Assembly: GCA_902616075.1 (NCBI GenBank)
Contig: CACMRK010000001.1
Coordinates: 186,001-250,000 of the forward strand
Direction: 5' to 3'
Length of the DNA: 64,000 nt
DNA from: an uncultured Alphaproteobacteria bacterium
GTDB lineage: Bacteria > Pseudomonadota > Alphaproteobacteria > HIMB59 > GCA-002718135
The position numbers were made by a program, and so were the translations under genes. Below are positions 17,307 to 28,303 of the stretch, in pieces. The notes under the pieces were generated by a model. The model was not told where the DNA came from, did not search any database, and saw only the letters and a program-made list of their open reading frames with translations. Numbering within the stretch: position 1 is the first letter of the stretch; every line of letters begins with the position of its first letter.

Positions 17307-18417
17307 TAATCTCCTTATACAAATTTAGAGCAAATCTATCCGTCATTCCTGAAATATAATCACAAATTAATCTTTCAATTTCAATATTTTGATTTCTCCA
17401 ATCTACTGGTAGTTTATTATTATTTTTTACGAAATAAGTAAACAAAGTAGATATAACCTTTTTTGAATACTGTCTCTTATCTGATAAATGACTGTGATTA
17501 TAAACTTTATCAAATAAGAATTTTTTAATTATGTCACAATTTTTCTTCATTTCATTTGAAAATGAAACAACGAAATTATTTTTTTTACGTATATCATCAA
17601 TAGAATTGATATTATTTTCAATTAAATTTTTTTTTGTAGTTTCATATATATCATTTATCATATTAGATATGGAGTTTCTTAAAACTTGATACACTAGAAG
17701 TTTATTTGGAATATCTTTGTAGTGATCCTTTAAGTTAATTATAATTTTTTCAAAAAAACTTAACTCTGCAATATCATCTAATGATATTAAGTTTGCTCTA
17801 ATAGCATCCTCTACATCATGATTATTATAAGCAATATCATCAGATATACTTGCTATCTGTGATTCTAAATAAGGCTGATCAGTTAGATTTAGATTGTGTA
17901 ATTTTGAATAATTATCTAAGTGATAAGGTAAATGATCACTCAAAATTCCATTATGTTTTATTATTCCCTCTAAGCTCTCCCATGTTAGATTTAATCCATC
18001 AAAATCAGGGTGTCTTTTTTCTATAAATGTTAAAACTCTTAAGGTTTGATCATTATGATTAAAACCCCCAAACTTTTTCATTGAATTATCAAGTGCATCT
18101 TCACCAATATGACCAAAAGGAGGATGGCCTAAATCATGTGCGAGAGCAACTGTTTCACCTAGATCTTCATCTAATTCAAGTAATCTACAAATTGATCTTG
18201 ATATTTGGGCAACTTCCAAAGAATGAGTTAGTCTAGTCCTAAAATAATCACTCTCGCTTTCAATAAAAACTTGGGTTTTGTGTTTTAATTTTCTAAAAGA
18301 ATTAGAGTGAATAACTCTAGCTCTATCTCTTTCAAATGGATTTCTCAAATCTTCATCTAGCTCATTATATAATCTTCCATTTGAATTATCTGGATTGGAA
18401 GCTAAATGTTTGAACAT
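17299..18417 (-). CDS. dgt: Deoxyguanosinetriphosphate triphosphohydrolase-like protein
   Basis: This HD-domain dNTP triphosphohydrolase has 372 residues. FRKLKHKTQVFIESESDYFRTRLTHSLEVAQI and VALAHDLGHPPFGHIGEDAL carry the metal-binding H...HD...D residues. It belongs to the dGTPase family that cleaves dNTPs to nucleosides and triphosphate. Its location next to argS and divergent from erpA is the usual alphaproteobacterial arrangement. Confidence 0.93.
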   Translation of the reverse strand: MFKHLASNPDNSNGRLYNELDEDLRNPFERDRARVIHSNSFRKLKHKTQVFIESESDYFRTRLTHSLEVAQISRSICRLLELDEDLGETVALAHDLGHPPFGHIGEDALDNSMKKFGGFNHNDQTLRVLTFIEKRHPDFDGLNLTWESLEGIIKHNGILSDHLPYHLDNYSKLHNLNLTDQPYLESQIASISDDIAYNNHDVEDAIRANLISLDDIAELSFFEKIIINLKDHYKDIPNKLLVYQVLRNSISNMINDIYETTKKNLIENNINSIDDIRKKNNFVVSFSNEMKKNCDIIKKFLFDKVYNHSHLSDKRQYSKKVISTLFTYFVKNNNKLPVDWRNQNIEIERLICDYISGMTDRFALNLYKEISE

Positions 18418-18471
18418 AAGAAAATTTATATTATAGTTGTAAAAAAATAACTAATAACAATATTTAGATAA

Positions 18472-18798
18472 ATGGACAATATAATTGAAGTAACTGAAAG
18501 TGCTCAGAATCATATCAACAAGATACTTCTCTCTGAAAAATCTAAATATTTCAGAATTACCGTATTAGGTGGTGGTTGTGCTGGATTTCAATATAAATTT
18601 GAATTTTCTGATAAACCAAGTGATGATGATTTAATCTTTAATTATAGAAATGCTGATGTATTGATAGATAAAACTTCAATTGAATTAATAAAAGGATCTA
18701 AAATTGATTATGTTAATGAATTAATTGGATCGTCATTTAAAATTTCTAATCCGCTAGCATCTTCATCATGTGGGTGTGGTACTTCTTTTTCAATATAA
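18472..18798 (+). CDS. erpA: Iron-sulfur cluster insertion protein (ErpA/IscA family)
   Basis: This A-type carrier of 108 residues has three conserved cysteines, in VLGGGCAGFQYKFEF and SSCGCGTSFSI. They bind and transfer an Fe-S cluster to apoproteins. The position divergent from dgt points to ErpA, though IscA and ErpA cannot be fully separated from sequence alone. It is followed without a gap by xthA. Confidence 0.9.
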   Translation: MDNIIEVTESAQNHINKILLSEKSKYFRITVLGGGCAGFQYKFEFSDKPSDDDLIFNYRNADVLIDKTSIELIKGSKIDYVNELIGSSFKISNPLASSSCGCGTSFSI

Positions 18799-19584
18799 AT
18801 GAAAATTACTACATGGAATGTAAATTCAGTTAATGCAAGAATAGAACATTTAATAAAATTTATAAAAAAAGATCAATCAGATTTATATTTAATTCAAGAA
18901 TTAAAATGCACAAATGAAAGTTTTCCTAAAGAGGAATTAGAAAATATTAATTATAAATGTTATGTAAATGGGCAAAAAGCTTGGAATGGGGTAGCCATAC
19001 TCAGCAAAGAAAGTATTGAAATTTCAAACTTAAAAATTCCTAATTACCAAGATGTAAATTCCAGATTTATTGAAACAGAAATATCCTTAAAAAATATAAA
19101 AAATAAAATTAAATTAATAAATATTTATCTTCCAAATGGAAATCCAATTGAAACAGAAAAATTTGATTACAAAATTGATTGGATGATAAATTTTAATAAA
19201 TATATCAAAGAATTAATTGATAATAATCAACCAATTATTATAGGTGGAGATTTTAATGTAATACCTAATGATGAAGATGTGTATTCACCAGAAAATTTTA
19301 AAAATGATGCTTGTGCTCATCCATTAACAAGAGAAAAATTTAGAAATCTTTTGAATTTAGGTTTTGTTGATACAGTTAAATATTTTGTTGATGGAAATAC
19401 AAACTGGACCTTTTGGGGTTATAGAGGTGGAAGTTGGCAAAAAGGCAATGGTCTACGAATTGATCATTTTCTTACTACACCAGAAGTAACTGATTTGATT
19501 AAATCAGTTAATGTTAATCGTGAACCAAGAGGATGGGAAAAAGCTTCTGATCACACACCAGTTACGATTGAATTAGCTAATTAA
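18799..19584 (+). CDS. xthA: Exodeoxyribonuclease III
   Basis: This EEP-fold AP endonuclease/exonuclease has 261 residues. Motifs are MKITTWNVNSVNAR, LIQELKC (catalytic Glu), INIYLPNG, IIGGDFNVIP, FWGYRGGSWQKGNGLRIDHFL and the final KASDHTPVTIEL. It acts in base excision repair at abasic sites. The start directly follows the erpA stop, and the end is 2 nt from the convergent ilvD stop. Confidence 0.95.
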   Translation: MKITTWNVNSVNARIEHLIKFIKKDQSDLYLIQELKCTNESFPKEELENINYKCYVNGQKAWNGVAILSKESIEISNLKIPNYQDVNSRFIETEISLKNIKNKIKLINIYLPNGNPIETEKFDYKIDWMINFNKYIKELIDNNQPIIIGGDFNVIPNDEDVYSPENFKNDACAHPLTREKFRNLLNLGFVDTVKYFVDGNTNWTFWGYRGGSWQKGNGLRIDHFLTTPEVTDLIKSVNVNREPRGWEKASDHTPVTIELAN

Positions 19585-19586
19585 TA

Positions 19587-21317
19587 TTAAATATCAGCGT
19601 ATGTATGCGTTTCGTCTTTTGCTCCTGGTTGAGTAACAGCACCCTCATAAGCTGGCCCAACAGTTTGAGAATATTTCCATATAGATCCGGAATTATGATT
19701 AGTTTTTCTTGGCTTCCAATCTTTTTTTCTCTTTTCTATTTCTTGATCTGAAAGCGTAACGTTGATTTCGCCTTTAACAGCATCAATAATAATCTCATCG
19801 CCATCTTTAAGTAAACCTATCATACCTCCTACAGCTGCTTCTGGTCCTACATGACCAATGCAAAATCCTCTTGTGCCGCCTGAAAACCGTCCGTCTGTAA
19901 TTAAAGCAACAGTTTCACCTAACCCTTGTCCATATATTGCACCTGTTGTTGAAAGCATTTCACGCATACCAGGTCCTCCTTTAGGACCTTCATATCTAAT
20001 TATTACCGCATCTCCTGCTTTAATTTCATTTTTTAAAACTGCGGTTAAAGCATCTTCTTCTGAATCAAAACATTTAGCTTTTCCTTTAAAAGTTAAATTT
20101 TTTAAACCTGCTATTTTTGATATACATCCATCTGGAGCAAGATTACCCCACAACCCTACGACTGAACTATTTTCACTAATTGGATTATTACAATTATAAA
20201 CAACATCTTGATTTGTAGGAAATATTACTTCCTTATGATTTTCAGCTATTGTTTTTCCAGTAACAGTTATGCAGTCTCCGTTTATATAACCACCATCTAA
20301 TAAAGATTTTATAACAACTGGCACACCTCCTACATCATATAAATCTTTAGCAACGTACTTTCCACCAGGTTGCATATCACCAATATAAGGAGTTGAATTA
20401 TAAATTTCTACAACATCTCTTAATGTAAATTTTAAACCCGCTTCATTAGCTATCGCAGGAAGATGGAGTGCTGCATTAGTTGAACCTCCAGTAGCTGCAA
20501 CTACTCTTGCAGCGTTTACTAATGAATCAATAGTTACTATATCCCTTGGTCTTATATTCTTTTCTAATAAATTCATTATAGCTTTACCACTCTTTTCACC
20601 ATAAGCTTTTCTTTCTTCAGTATTTACTGCTGGAGGCATAGCTGAATTTGTTAGAGCTAAACCAACTGCTTCAGAAATACATGCCATTGTATTTGCTGTA
20701 AACTGACCTCCACACGATCCAGCAGATGGGCAAGCAACTTGTTCAATATCTTTTAAATCTTGATCTGAGATAGTTCCAGCAGCATGTTTTCCAACTGCTT
20801 CAAAAACATCAATAACGGTAACATCTTTACCCTTGTATTTTCCTGGTAATATTGAACCCCCATAAATAAATACAGATGGTACATTTAATCTAACCATAGC
20901 CATCATTAAACCTGGCAAAGATTTATCACAGCCAGCAAGTCCAACTATTGCATCATAACAGTGACCTCTCACAGATAATTCAATGGAATCTGCAATAACC
21001 TCTCTGCTAATAAGAGAGGATTTCATTGCCTCATGGCCCATGGCAATTCCATCTGTTACTGTTATAGTTGTAAATTCTCTTGGCGTTCCTCCAGCATCTT
21101 TGACACCTGTCTTCACATGTTGCGCTTGATCCTGAAGAGTAATGTTGCAAGGAGCTGATTCATTCCAGGTACTAACAACACCAACAAATGGTTGATAAAT
21201 TTCATGTTCTTTCAGACCCATAGCATAATAATAAGATCTATGAGGCGCACTTTTAGGCCCTACACTAACATATCTACTAGGTAGATTAGATTTTCTATTT
21301 GAACCCTTATCTTCCAT
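19587..21317 (-). CDS. ilvD: Dihydroxy-acid dehydratase
   Basis: IlvD catalyses the Fe-S dependent dehydration step of valine, isoleucine and pantothenate synthesis. Conserved blocks are [61 protein letters not shown] and [22 protein letters not shown]. These include the cluster-binding cysteines. The 576-residue length is normal. It starts 1 nt after the valS stop. Confidence 0.97.
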   Translation of the reverse strand: MEDKGSNRKSNLPSRYVSVGPKSAPHRSYYYAMGLKEHEIYQPFVGVVSTWNESAPCNITLQDQAQHVKTGVKDAGGTPREFTTITVTDGIAMGHEAMKSSLISREVIADSIELSVRGHCYDAIVGLAGCDKSLPGLMMAMVRLNVPSVFIYGGSILPGKYKGKDVTVIDVFEAVGKHAAGTISDQDLKDIEQVACPSAGSCGGQFTANTMACISEAVGLALTNSAMPPAVNTEERKAYGEKSGKAIMNLLEKNIRPRDIVTIDSLVNAARVVAATGGSTNAALHLPAIANEAGLKFTLRDVVEIYNSTPYIGDMQPGGKYVAKDLYDVGGVPVVIKSLLDGGYINGDCITVTGKTIAENHKEVIFPTNQDVVYNCNNPISENSSVVGLWGNLAPDGCISKIAGLKNLTFKGKAKCFDSEEDALTAVLKNEIKAGDAVIIRYEGPKGGPGMREMLSTTGAIYGQGLGETVALITDGRFSGGTRGFCIGHVGPEAAVGGMIGLLKDGDEIIIDAVKGEINVTLSDQEIEKRKKDWKPRKTNHNSGSIWKYSQTVGPAYEGAVTQPGAKDETHTYADI

Positions 21318-21318
21318 T

Positions 21319-23946
21319 CTATTTGATAGTATTTATTATTTGATCAATTTTTTCAATAGAAGATTTATAAATATTTGCCTCATTTTTAAATTTATTAATA
21401 ATTTCTTCTGAAGCTTTATTCATGAAGTTATCATTTTTTAATTTGTCATTAACTTTATTAAATTTTTCTTGCTCAACTTGCTTTTTCTTATTTAATTTTT
21501 TTAGTTCTGCTACTGAGTCAATAATACCATCTAAAGGGATTAAAACTGATAATGATGTTAACACAATTAAAGCTGAATTCTTATTAGGTTGAATTTTATC
21601 AAAACTAATATTTTTGGTTTTTAAAAAATTACTTATTTCATTTTTATAGGATATTAGAAAATTATTAAGTTCTTCATTTTTTGCTTCTATGGAGATATTA
21701 ATTAATTGTTTATAGGGTATATTTAGTTCTGATCTCAAATTTCTTATAGATGTTATGAATTCAATAAATATTTCGAAGTTTTTTTTAGAATTATTAAAAG
21801 AATTATTTGTTGAAAAATTTTGAAAAACTTGGTTCATTAAATATGATTTATCATCAACTAAAGATCTCCATAATTTTTCACTTATAAATGGCATTATTGG
21901 ATGTATTATCTTTAAAACTTGAATAAATGTCCATCCAGAAACTTTTTTAATTTCATCAGCAAATTTTTCATTTTCAAAATTTTGTTTAATAATTTCAATG
22001 TACCAATCACAATAAGTATGCCATACGAAATGATAAATTTTATTGGCTATTTCATGAAACAAATACTTTTTAGTTAATTGATCAAGTTGAGTGTTCAAAT
22101 CATTCAATTCTTTTATTATCCATTTGTTTGCATCAAAAATAATTGAATCAATTGATATATCATCTATAAAAATTGAATTATTCAATTGTAAAAATTTTCC
22201 AGCATTCCAAATTTTATTTGTGAATGATTTATATCCTTTAACTCTAGCTTCAGATAATTTTACATCTCGTCCAGGATTTAATAGTGCAGTTAGTGTAAAT
22301 CTTAATGTATCAGCGCCATATTTATCTAATAACTCTAAAGGATCAATTATGTTTCCTTTTGATTTAGACATTTTTTGTCCTTTTTCATCACGTATTAAAG
22401 GATGAATATAAATATCTTTAAATGGAGTTTCCTTCATAAAATAAGAACCCATCATCATCATCCGCGCAACCCAAAAAAATATGATATCAAAACCAGTAAC
22501 CAAAACGTTACCAGGATAAAATTTATCTAATTCATACGTTTTATTTGGCCAATCTAAAGTAGAGAATGTCCATAGGGCAGAAGAAAACCAAGTATCTAGA
22601 ACGTCTTCATCTTGTCTAAGCTCAACATCCTTTCCATAAAATTCTTTTGCTTGATTTTGTGCTCCTTCTAGAGTTTCATTAACAAAGTATTTATTATCAG
22701 GACCATACCATGCTGGAATTTGATGCCCCCACCATAACTGTCTTGAAATACACCAAGGTTGAATATTTTCCATCCAATTATAAAATGTATTTTCCCATTG
22801 TTTGGGAATAAATTTTGAACTATTATCTTTAACAGCTGATATTGGATCAACTGATAATTTTTTTGCATCACAAAACCATTGGTCTGTCAGCCATGGCTCA
22901 ATAACAACACCTGATCTATCACCATATGGTATGACCATTTGCTGTTTTTCTTCTTTAATTAATAAATTCATTTCATCTAATTTTTTTAATATTAATTTTC
23001 TTGCTTCAAATCGATCTAAATTTTGAAATTCTTCAGGCACATTTGAGTTCAGTTTAGCATTTTCATCAAAAATATTAATAAATTCTAAATTATGTCTCTT
23101 TCCTACCTCAAAATCATTAAAGTCATGAGCAGGTGTAATTTTTACAGCTCCAGAACCTTTTTCAGGATCTGCATATTCATCTGCAATTATTGGTATTTTC
23201 TTATTTGAAATTGGTAAGTTACAAAATTTGCCAATTAGATTTTTATATTTTTCATCATCTGGATGAACGGCAACTGCTGTATCGCCTAACATTGTCTCAG
23301 GTCTTGTTGTTGCAACAATTATATGATTATTTTCATCTATAGGATATTTAATATGCCATAAACTTCCTTCAGTATCTCTTTGCTCAACTTCTAGATCAGA
23401 AATAGCTGTTAAAAGTTTTGGGTCCCAATTTACCAATCTCTTATCTTTATAAATAATTCCATCATTAAATAAATTAACAAAAACTTTCTTAACTGCATTA
23501 GAAAGTCCTTCATCCATAGTAAATCTTTCTCTTGACCAATCTGCAGAAGCACCAAGTCTTCTTAATTGATTACTTATCTGACCACCCGACTCTTTTTTCC
23601 ATTCCCATACTTTTTCAATAAACTTTTCTCTACCTAGAGATCGTCGATCTAGGTTTGACTTACTTAATTTTCTTTCAACCACCATCTGAGTAGCTATTCC
23701 TGCATGATCTGTCCCTGCTTGCCACAATACTTCCATACCTTTCATTCTATGGTATCTGATTAATATATCTTGAATTGTGAAGGTTAAAGCATGACCCATA
23801 TGTAAGCTGCCTGTAACATTAGGTGGTGGCATCATTATAGAATAAGGCTCACCTCCTTTTTGTGGTTTAAAACAATTCGATTGCTCCCATTGTGAATAAA
23901 GATTTTTTTCATCTTTTAAAAAATCAAAAAATTTATCAAGCTTCAT
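21319..23946 (-). CDS. valS: Valyl-tRNA synthetase
   Basis: This class I synthetase of 875 residues has the HIGH motif in [15 protein letters not shown] and the KMSKS loop in [15 protein letters not shown]. The CP1 editing domain ([17 protein letters not shown]) lies between them. A C-terminal coiled coil binds tRNA, visible in the last 70 residues ([18 protein letters not shown]). It is preceded 5 nt upstream by the popZ-like gene. Confidence 0.97.
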   Translation of the reverse strand: MKLDKFFDFLKDEKNLYSQWEQSNCFKPQKGGEPYSIMMPPPNVTGSLHMGHALTFTIQDILIRYHRMKGMEVLWQAGTDHAGIATQMVVERKLSKSNLDRRSLGREKFIEKVWEWKKESGGQISNQLRRLGASADWSRERFTMDEGLSNAVKKVFVNLFNDGIIYKDKRLVNWDPKLLTAISDLEVEQRDTEGSLWHIKYPIDENNHIIVATTRPETMLGDTAVAVHPDDEKYKNLIGKFCNLPISNKKIPIIADEYADPEKGSGAVKITPAHDFNDFEVGKRHNLEFINIFDENAKLNSNVPEEFQNLDRFEARKLILKKLDEMNLLIKEEKQQMVIPYGDRSGVVIEPWLTDQWFCDAKKLSVDPISAVKDNSSKFIPKQWENTFYNWMENIQPWCISRQLWWGHQIPAWYGPDNKYFVNETLEGAQNQAKEFYGKDVELRQDEDVLDTWFSSALWTFSTLDWPNKTYELDKFYPGNVLVTGFDIIFFWVARMMMMGSYFMKETPFKDIYIHPLIRDEKGQKMSKSKGNIIDPLELLDKYGADTLRFTLTALLNPGRDVKLSEARVKGYKSFTNKIWNAGKFLQLNNSIFIDDISIDSIIFDANKWIIKELNDLNTQLDQLTKKYLFHEIANKIYHFVWHTYCDWYIEIIKQNFENEKFADEIKKVSGWTFIQVLKIIHPIMPFISEKLWRSLVDDKSYLMNQVFQNFSTNNSFNNSKKNFEIFIEFITSIRNLRSELNIPYKQLINISIEAKNEELNNFLISYKNEISNFLKTKNISFDKIQPNKNSALIVLTSLSVLIPLDGIIDSVAELKKLNKKKQVEQEKFNKVNDKLKNDNFMNKASEEIINKFKNEANIYKSSIEKIDQIINTIK

Positions 23947-23951
23947 CGTAA

Positions 23952-24236
23952 CTATTTTGAATCGAAATAATTTTTTAGTAATTTTGGGATTTTTTCATCA
24001 AGTATTTTTTCAATTTTATTTTCCACAAGATAGGAGAGTTTTTGGTCTATAATATCATTAATTTCACTATTTATTTCTTCATCTTTTTGAAGTAATTTTA
24101 TTGTACCATCACTGTTAACCTTTTGATTAAGTATTAAAATATTAGATGAAGAATGTTTATTAGAATCGCTTCTTTCATCTTCAAGCGCTCTTCGTATGAC
24201 TTCAAGAGATTCATTGATAGAATTTTTTGTATTCAT
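23952..24236 (-). CDS. PopZ-like pole-organising protein (DUF2497), short form
   Basis: This 94-residue protein has an N-terminal helix (INESLEVIRRALEDE) and a C-terminal helical region (EINDIIDQKLSYLVENKIEKILDEKIPKLLKNYFDSK). The arrangement matches the PopZ/DUF2497 family. The family lies immediately upstream of valS in alphaproteobacteria, which supports the call. PopZ in Caulobacter is about 177 residues with a long disordered proline/acidic linker. Here the linker is nearly absent, so the pole-condensate function may be reduced. The assignment rests on ends plus synteny. Confidence 0.7.
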   Translation of the reverse strand: MNTKNSINESLEVIRRALEDERSDSNKHSSSNILILNQKVNSDGTIKLLQKDEEINSEINDIIDQKLSYLVENKIEKILDEKIPKLLKNYFDSK

Positions 24237-24273
24237 ATAGATATTATAAATGTTTAATTAAATTAATAAAACT

Positions 24274-25560
24274 CTAATTATAACTAGGAAGATACTCCTC
24301 AAATAATTTAATCAGTGAACCATCTAAAGCTAGTAAATTAAAATAATTAATAAGATAGTTTTTATTTGCATTAAAATATTCAACATTTACGTTTAAAAGA
24401 TTAGTTTCTGCTTCTATTAGATCAGTGATAGATTTTGTCCCAAGGTTGTATTCCTCTTGAGTACTTTCTAGAAGAGTATTTGCATACTCTATGGTTAATA
24501 GCGATGTATTTAAATTTGATTTACTAACTAAATAGTTTTTATAATAGTTTGATACCTCAATATTTAAACTTTCTTTAAGATCTTCTAACTCAACTTCAGT
24601 TTGTAAAATTTGAGAATTTATTTTTCTAATGTCTGATTTGTCAATATTTTGCTGAAATATAGGAATTGTTAAAGTTAACCCTAATGTTGCATTGGTATTC
24701 TCACTTCCTGCATCTATTCGTGAACCATCCGAATACTCAGTAGAAGCTGTTATATCTAAGGTAGGTCTATTTGAACCTTTTTCTTTTGAGAGATCAAGTT
24801 CTTTAATTTTAATATTATTTTGAGCAATTAAAATATTAAAATTATTCTTATAAACTTCAGAAAGTATGTTGTCAAAATTCAAATCCTCTTCTATGTTTAC
24901 ATAATCTTCTAAATTAATAGCTTCCTTACCAACAATTGATTTAAATGTTTTTAAACTGACTTTGTAATTTTGTTCGGCTGAAAAAAGATTTGTTTCAGCA
25001 ATTGAAAAAGCACTCTCAGCATTTTTCAATTCAGTTATTGTTGCTGATCCCAATTCATATTTTAATTTTACTTCTTCTAAAAATCTTGAAACAGAATCAA
25101 AATTTTTTTTTGAAGCCTCTAATGATTTTTCATAATTTATTACTGTTAAATAACCTTCTACGGCTGTTAGCGATAAATCTTGAACTGTTTTGTAAAAGTT
25201 TATAACTGCATTTTCGTAAATAATTTTTGATCTTTCTATTTCTAAACTTTTTTCACCACCATCATACAAATTTTGCGTAATACTAATTTTATATTTATCT
25301 GTAAAAGTCTCCGGTGTTGTTGATACACCAGCTGCTGATGTTGTATCACTATTACTATATGTACCAGAAATTGTGCCAGTAACTGTTGGAAGTTTTTTGC
25401 CTATAGCTACCTCAATAGTTTCTTTGCTTTCATTCAGTTTTTCAAAAGCAATTTTTATTTTCAAATTATTTGCAATCGTACTTTTTACAGAATCATCAAT
25501 TGATAGAGCAAATATAGATTTAGAAAAAATAAGTAATAACAATAATATAAATATTCTCAT
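24274..25560 (-). CDS. tolC: TolC-family outer membrane efflux protein
   Basis: This 428-residue protein has an N-terminal signal peptide (MRIFILLLLLIFSKSIFA) and two related TolC repeats. Each repeat contains long coiled-coil segments, including LTAVEGYLTVINYEKSLEASKKNF, ELGSATITELKNAESAFSIAETNL and later NLGTKSITDLIEAETNLLNVNVEYF. It forms trimeric outer-membrane exit ducts for type I secretion or RND pumps. The order PIMT-like/tolC/popZ/valS is typical of alphaproteobacteria. Its partner pump is not in this window. Confidence 0.93.
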   Translation of the reverse strand: MRIFILLLLLIFSKSIFALSIDDSVKSTIANNLKIKIAFEKLNESKETIEVAIGKKLPTVTGTISGTYSNSDTTSAAGVSTTPETFTDKYKISITQNLYDGGEKSLEIERSKIIYENAVINFYKTVQDLSLTAVEGYLTVINYEKSLEASKKNFDSVSRFLEEVKLKYELGSATITELKNAESAFSIAETNLFSAEQNYKVSLKTFKSIVGKEAINLEDYVNIEEDLNFDNILSEVYKNNFNILIAQNNIKIKELDLSKEKGSNRPTLDITASTEYSDGSRIDAGSENTNATLGLTLTIPIFQQNIDKSDIRKINSQILQTEVELEDLKESLNIEVSNYYKNYLVSKSNLNTSLLTIEYANTLLESTQEEYNLGTKSITDLIEAETNLLNVNVEYFNANKNYLINYFNLLALDGSLIKLFEEYLPSYN

Positions 25561-26220
25561 TTAAAATTTAAAATCCTCTTGTTGCTCTTGAATTTGATAA
25601 CTACTCATTACATCAAATAAATACTCAGATGAATACAAATCTTCATTTCTTATAATTTTATAAGCTTTACCCAAATTATCATATATTTTTTTAATATATA
25701 TTAACCTTCCACCATTCACTGCTAGTTGATTCTTTAACTTATTAGTTATTTTAAATATAGGTCCATCAATAATAATTAAGCTAAATGGAGCTTTGTCAGA
25801 TAATCCATCTAATAAATTATGATTAAATAAACTAATATTAGTATTATCAGTATTGTTAATATTATGTTCTAATAATTTAAATAGTTCTCTATTTTCTTCT
25901 ACAACATGCAGTTCTTTACATAGTGAGCTAATTAGAGCAGAAAAATAGCCCGTTAATCCTCCTATATGTAATACCTTATCATTAGGTAAAATTTTCGAAT
26001 ATTTTATAATTTGAGCTAGGTGTAAATTTTTAAGATATCCTCTTTTCTCAGTTATATCTAAATTATTATCTAGGTAACAATTCTTACCTAAGCTGACATC
26101 CAAATAATTTTCTTTAGGAGTATTTTCAAATATTTGTAAGATATTTTCTTCATTAATTTTGTTTGGTCTTAATTGATTAACAACCATATTTTTTCTTGCA
26201 ATTTCAAATGTTTCACTCAT
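25561..26220 (-). CDS. Protein-L-isoaspartate O-methyltransferase family protein (TolC-linked paralogue)
   Basis: The 219-residue PIMT-fold protein begins with ARKNMVVNQLRPNKINEENIL, typical of the paralogue encoded upstream of tolC in alphaproteobacteria. The SAM loop is degenerate (LHIGGLTGYFSALIS instead of EIGTGSGY), so repair activity is uncertain. The true repair enzyme is probably the pcm at 10414-11040. Its stop abuts the tolC start, so the two genes form one transcript. Confidence 0.82.
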   Translation of the reverse strand: MSETFEIARKNMVVNQLRPNKINEENILQIFENTPKENYLDVSLGKNCYLDNNLDITEKRGYLKNLHLAQIIKYSKILPNDKVLHIGGLTGYFSALISSLCKELHVVEENRELFKLLEHNINNTDNTNISLFNHNLLDGLSDKAPFSLIIIDGPIFKITNKLKNQLAVNGGRLIYIKKIYDNLGKAYKIIRNEDLYSSEYLFDVMSSYQIQEQQEDFKF

Positions 26221-26344
26221 TTCTTAAAGGATGCTTTATATAAACCTATTATATAATCAATTATTTAAATTATATTATTAATCTTTAGAATTTTTTTTCA
26301 TTAATTGACTAGAAATAATATAGTGATAATTGTCATTTTTTTTA

Positions 26345-26418
26345 GGCTCGGTGGCAGAGTGGTGATGTAGGGGCCTGCAAAGCCTTGCACAGCGGTTCGA
26401 TTCCGCTCCGAGCCTCCA
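26345..26418 (+). tRNA. tRNA-Cys (GCA)
   Basis: The acceptor arms GGCTCGG and CCGAGCC pair perfectly, with T as discriminator and an encoded CCA. The anticodon loop CTGCAAA gives GCA. The T arm is AGCGG/TTCGATT/CCGCT. It is followed 47 nt later by tRNA-Asn. Confidence 0.95.
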
Positions 26419-26465
26419 AATTTTCCTTGTTTTTTAATTTTTTTTTATTATCAACAAAATTGTGT

Positions 26466-26540
26466 TCCTCGGTAGCTCAGTGGTAGAGCAATCGGCTGTT
26501 AACCGATCGGTCGCTGGTTCGAGCCCGGCCCGGGGAGCCA
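26466..26540 (+). tRNA. tRNA-Asn (GTT)
   Basis: The acceptor arm TCCTCGG pairs with CCGGGGA (one G-T), the discriminator is G and CCA is encoded. The anticodon loop CTGTTAA gives GTT. The D arm is GCTCAGTGGTAGAGC. The ORF-track entry across it (26462-26653) is spurious. Confidence 0.96.
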
Positions 26541-26545
26541 TTTTT

Positions 26546-27850
26546 CTAAGCCTTAACTTCCACCAATTCTTCAAAACGTGTTGTGTAACATGGGGACACG
26601 TTTTCTCTTTTCATCTTCCATATTTTTTCTATACCTTCAGAGGCTATCTTTAATGTTGAACTTCCATATCTAGAATTAATATTATCAATAGTATTCATTA
26701 TTCTATCTGATGTATCACGGTCATAATCAAGCAATCCTCTAGTTACATTGTGCCTGCTAAGACCACATAATATAATTCCAGCTTTTTTATAACGAAATCC
26801 TGGTCGATATATTTTTCTAATTCCTTCAAGAGCTCTTTTAACAATTTTTATGCTATTATTTGTTGGAAAAGGTAAATGTAGTTTTATTGAATTTGAATAT
26901 TGTTTCTCTCTTCTATTAAAATGATTTGTCAAAACAAAAATACTCATCGACTCAGCGACTAACCCCTTTTCCCTTATCTTCTCTGATACTCTTGATCCAT
27001 AAGTTGATATTGATTCCTCCAAATCAAATAATTTTTCTATTGGCTGACTAAATGATCTTGAAACACAACAACTTTGTTTATCACTTGGAACCAAATCAAG
27101 TTCTAAACACGATACACAATTTAATTCTAAGTATGTCTTCTCTCCCACTACACCCATATTTTTTCTTATCCATCCTCTGTCCATTTGTGAAAATTGATAA
27201 GCATTATGAATATTATATTTTTTCAGGAAAAGAGATAATCTTCTTCCAATGCCCCATACTTCTTCAATAGATGTTAATTCTAATGCTTTTTTTATTTCTA
27301 TTTTATTTTTTAGTATGCAAACACCTTTATACTCTGGTTGTTTTTTTGCTAAATGATTAGCTATTTTTGATAGTGTTTTTGTTGAGCCCACTCCAATACT
27401 AACTGGAATACCAACCCAGCTCTTAATTGTTTGTCTAATATGTCTGCAATAAGTATTTAGCTCATAGTTCTTAAAACCATTTAAACCAAGAAATGCTTCA
27501 TCTATAGAGTAGATTTCTACCTCTGAAGAGAAACTTGATAAAGTCTCCATTACTCTCTGAGAAATATCACCATACAAAGAATAATTAGATGAAAAAACTT
27601 TAACATCATTTTTATCAATAATATTTTTTGCTTTAAAATAAGGTTCGCCCATTTTTATCCCTAATTTTTTTGCTTCTTTTGATCGTGCAATAATACAACC
27701 ATCATTATTGGAAAGTACGACAATTGGTTTTCCTATAAGTTTTGGATTAAATATTCTTTCACATGACGCATAAAAATTATTGCAATCTATCAATGCTATA
27801 GATTGATTTACTGAGTTATGATTTCTATTAAGTAGTTTTGTGTATGACAT
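26546..27850 (-). CDS. umuC: DNA polymerase V catalytic subunit UmuC
   Basis: This Y-family translesion polymerase has 434 residues. IALIDCNNFYASCERIF and VEIYSIDEAFLGLNGF supply the metal-binding acidic residues. SIGVGSTKTLSKIANHLAKK is the conserved finger/palm element, and the C-terminal part is the little-finger and UmuC-specific region (DUF4113-like end). It overlaps umuD by 23 nt and is under the same SOS box. It ends 5 nt from the convergent tRNA-Asn. Confidence 0.95.
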   Translation of the reverse strand: MSYTKLLNRNHNSVNQSIALIDCNNFYASCERIFNPKLIGKPIVVLSNNDGCIIARSKEAKKLGIKMGEPYFKAKNIIDKNDVKVFSSNYSLYGDISQRVMETLSSFSSEVEIYSIDEAFLGLNGFKNYELNTYCRHIRQTIKSWVGIPVSIGVGSTKTLSKIANHLAKKQPEYKGVCILKNKIEIKKALELTSIEEVWGIGRRLSLFLKKYNIHNAYQFSQMDRGWIRKNMGVVGEKTYLELNCVSCLELDLVPSDKQSCCVSRSFSQPIEKLFDLEESISTYGSRVSEKIREKGLVAESMSIFVLTNHFNRREKQYSNSIKLHLPFPTNNSIKIVKRALEGIRKIYRPGFRYKKAGIILCGLSRHNVTRGLLDYDRDTSDRIMNTIDNINSRYGSSTLKIASEGIEKIWKMKRENVSPCYTTRFEELVEVKA

Positions 27851-28265
27851 ATGTCACTACCCCCCATATAAAACACTCCATTTCTTCTTTAACTTGAATA
27901 CTAGGATACTCACTATTGGCAGAAATTAAAAATAGTGACTGATCTTTCTTTTTCAGTTTTTTAACTGTTAGGTCACCAAAGATGGAGGCTATAACAATAT
28001 TGTCGTTACGAGGTGTAATACTTCTATCAACAATAAGTAAATCACCTGATAATATGCCTGCATCGGTCATAGAAGGGCCATTAGCTTTAACGATATAGGT
28101 TGCTGTTGGACGTTGAACCAAATATTCATTAAGATCAAGTTTGTTTTCCATATAATCACTAGCTGGAGATGGAAAACCTGCAGATACTGTATCAAGAAAA
28201 TAAGGCGTTATTTGATCTCCTTTGAATTCAGCTTTAAATATTAAGTTTTCTACTTTTTTAGACAT
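27828..28265 (-). CDS. umuD: DNA polymerase V accessory subunit UmuD (S24 peptidase)
   Basis: UmuD is self-cleaved with RecA* to UmuD', which then joins UmuC. The 145-residue sequence has the cleavage site in SAGFPSPA (A29-G30), the catalytic serine in NGPSMTDAGI (S65) and the catalytic lysine in DLTVKKLKK (K102). The 37-residue Ser-Lys spacing equals that of the E. coli protein. There is no N-terminal DNA-binding domain, so it is UmuD and not LexA. The promoter carries a GTTC-N7-GTTC box over its -35 element. Confidence 0.95.
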   Translation of the reverse strand: MSKKVENLIFKAEFKGDQITPYFLDTVSAGFPSPASDYMENKLDLNEYLVQRPTATYIVKANGPSMTDAGILSGDLLIVDRSITPRNDNIVIASIFGDLTVKKLKKKDQSLFLISANSEYPSIQVKEEMECFIWGVVTYVIHKTT

Positions 28266-28303
28266 AATATTAGAAAAAATATTTAAATAATTGATAAATA
28301 ATA

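Noticed and set aside
26462-26653. ORF of 63 aa on the plus strand after tRNA-Cys
   Set aside because: It covers tRNA-Asn and the 3' end of umuC in antisense. No family features.
27828-28265. The S24 peptidase as LexA
   Set aside because: It lacks the N-terminal winged-helix domain and overlaps umuC, so it is UmuD.
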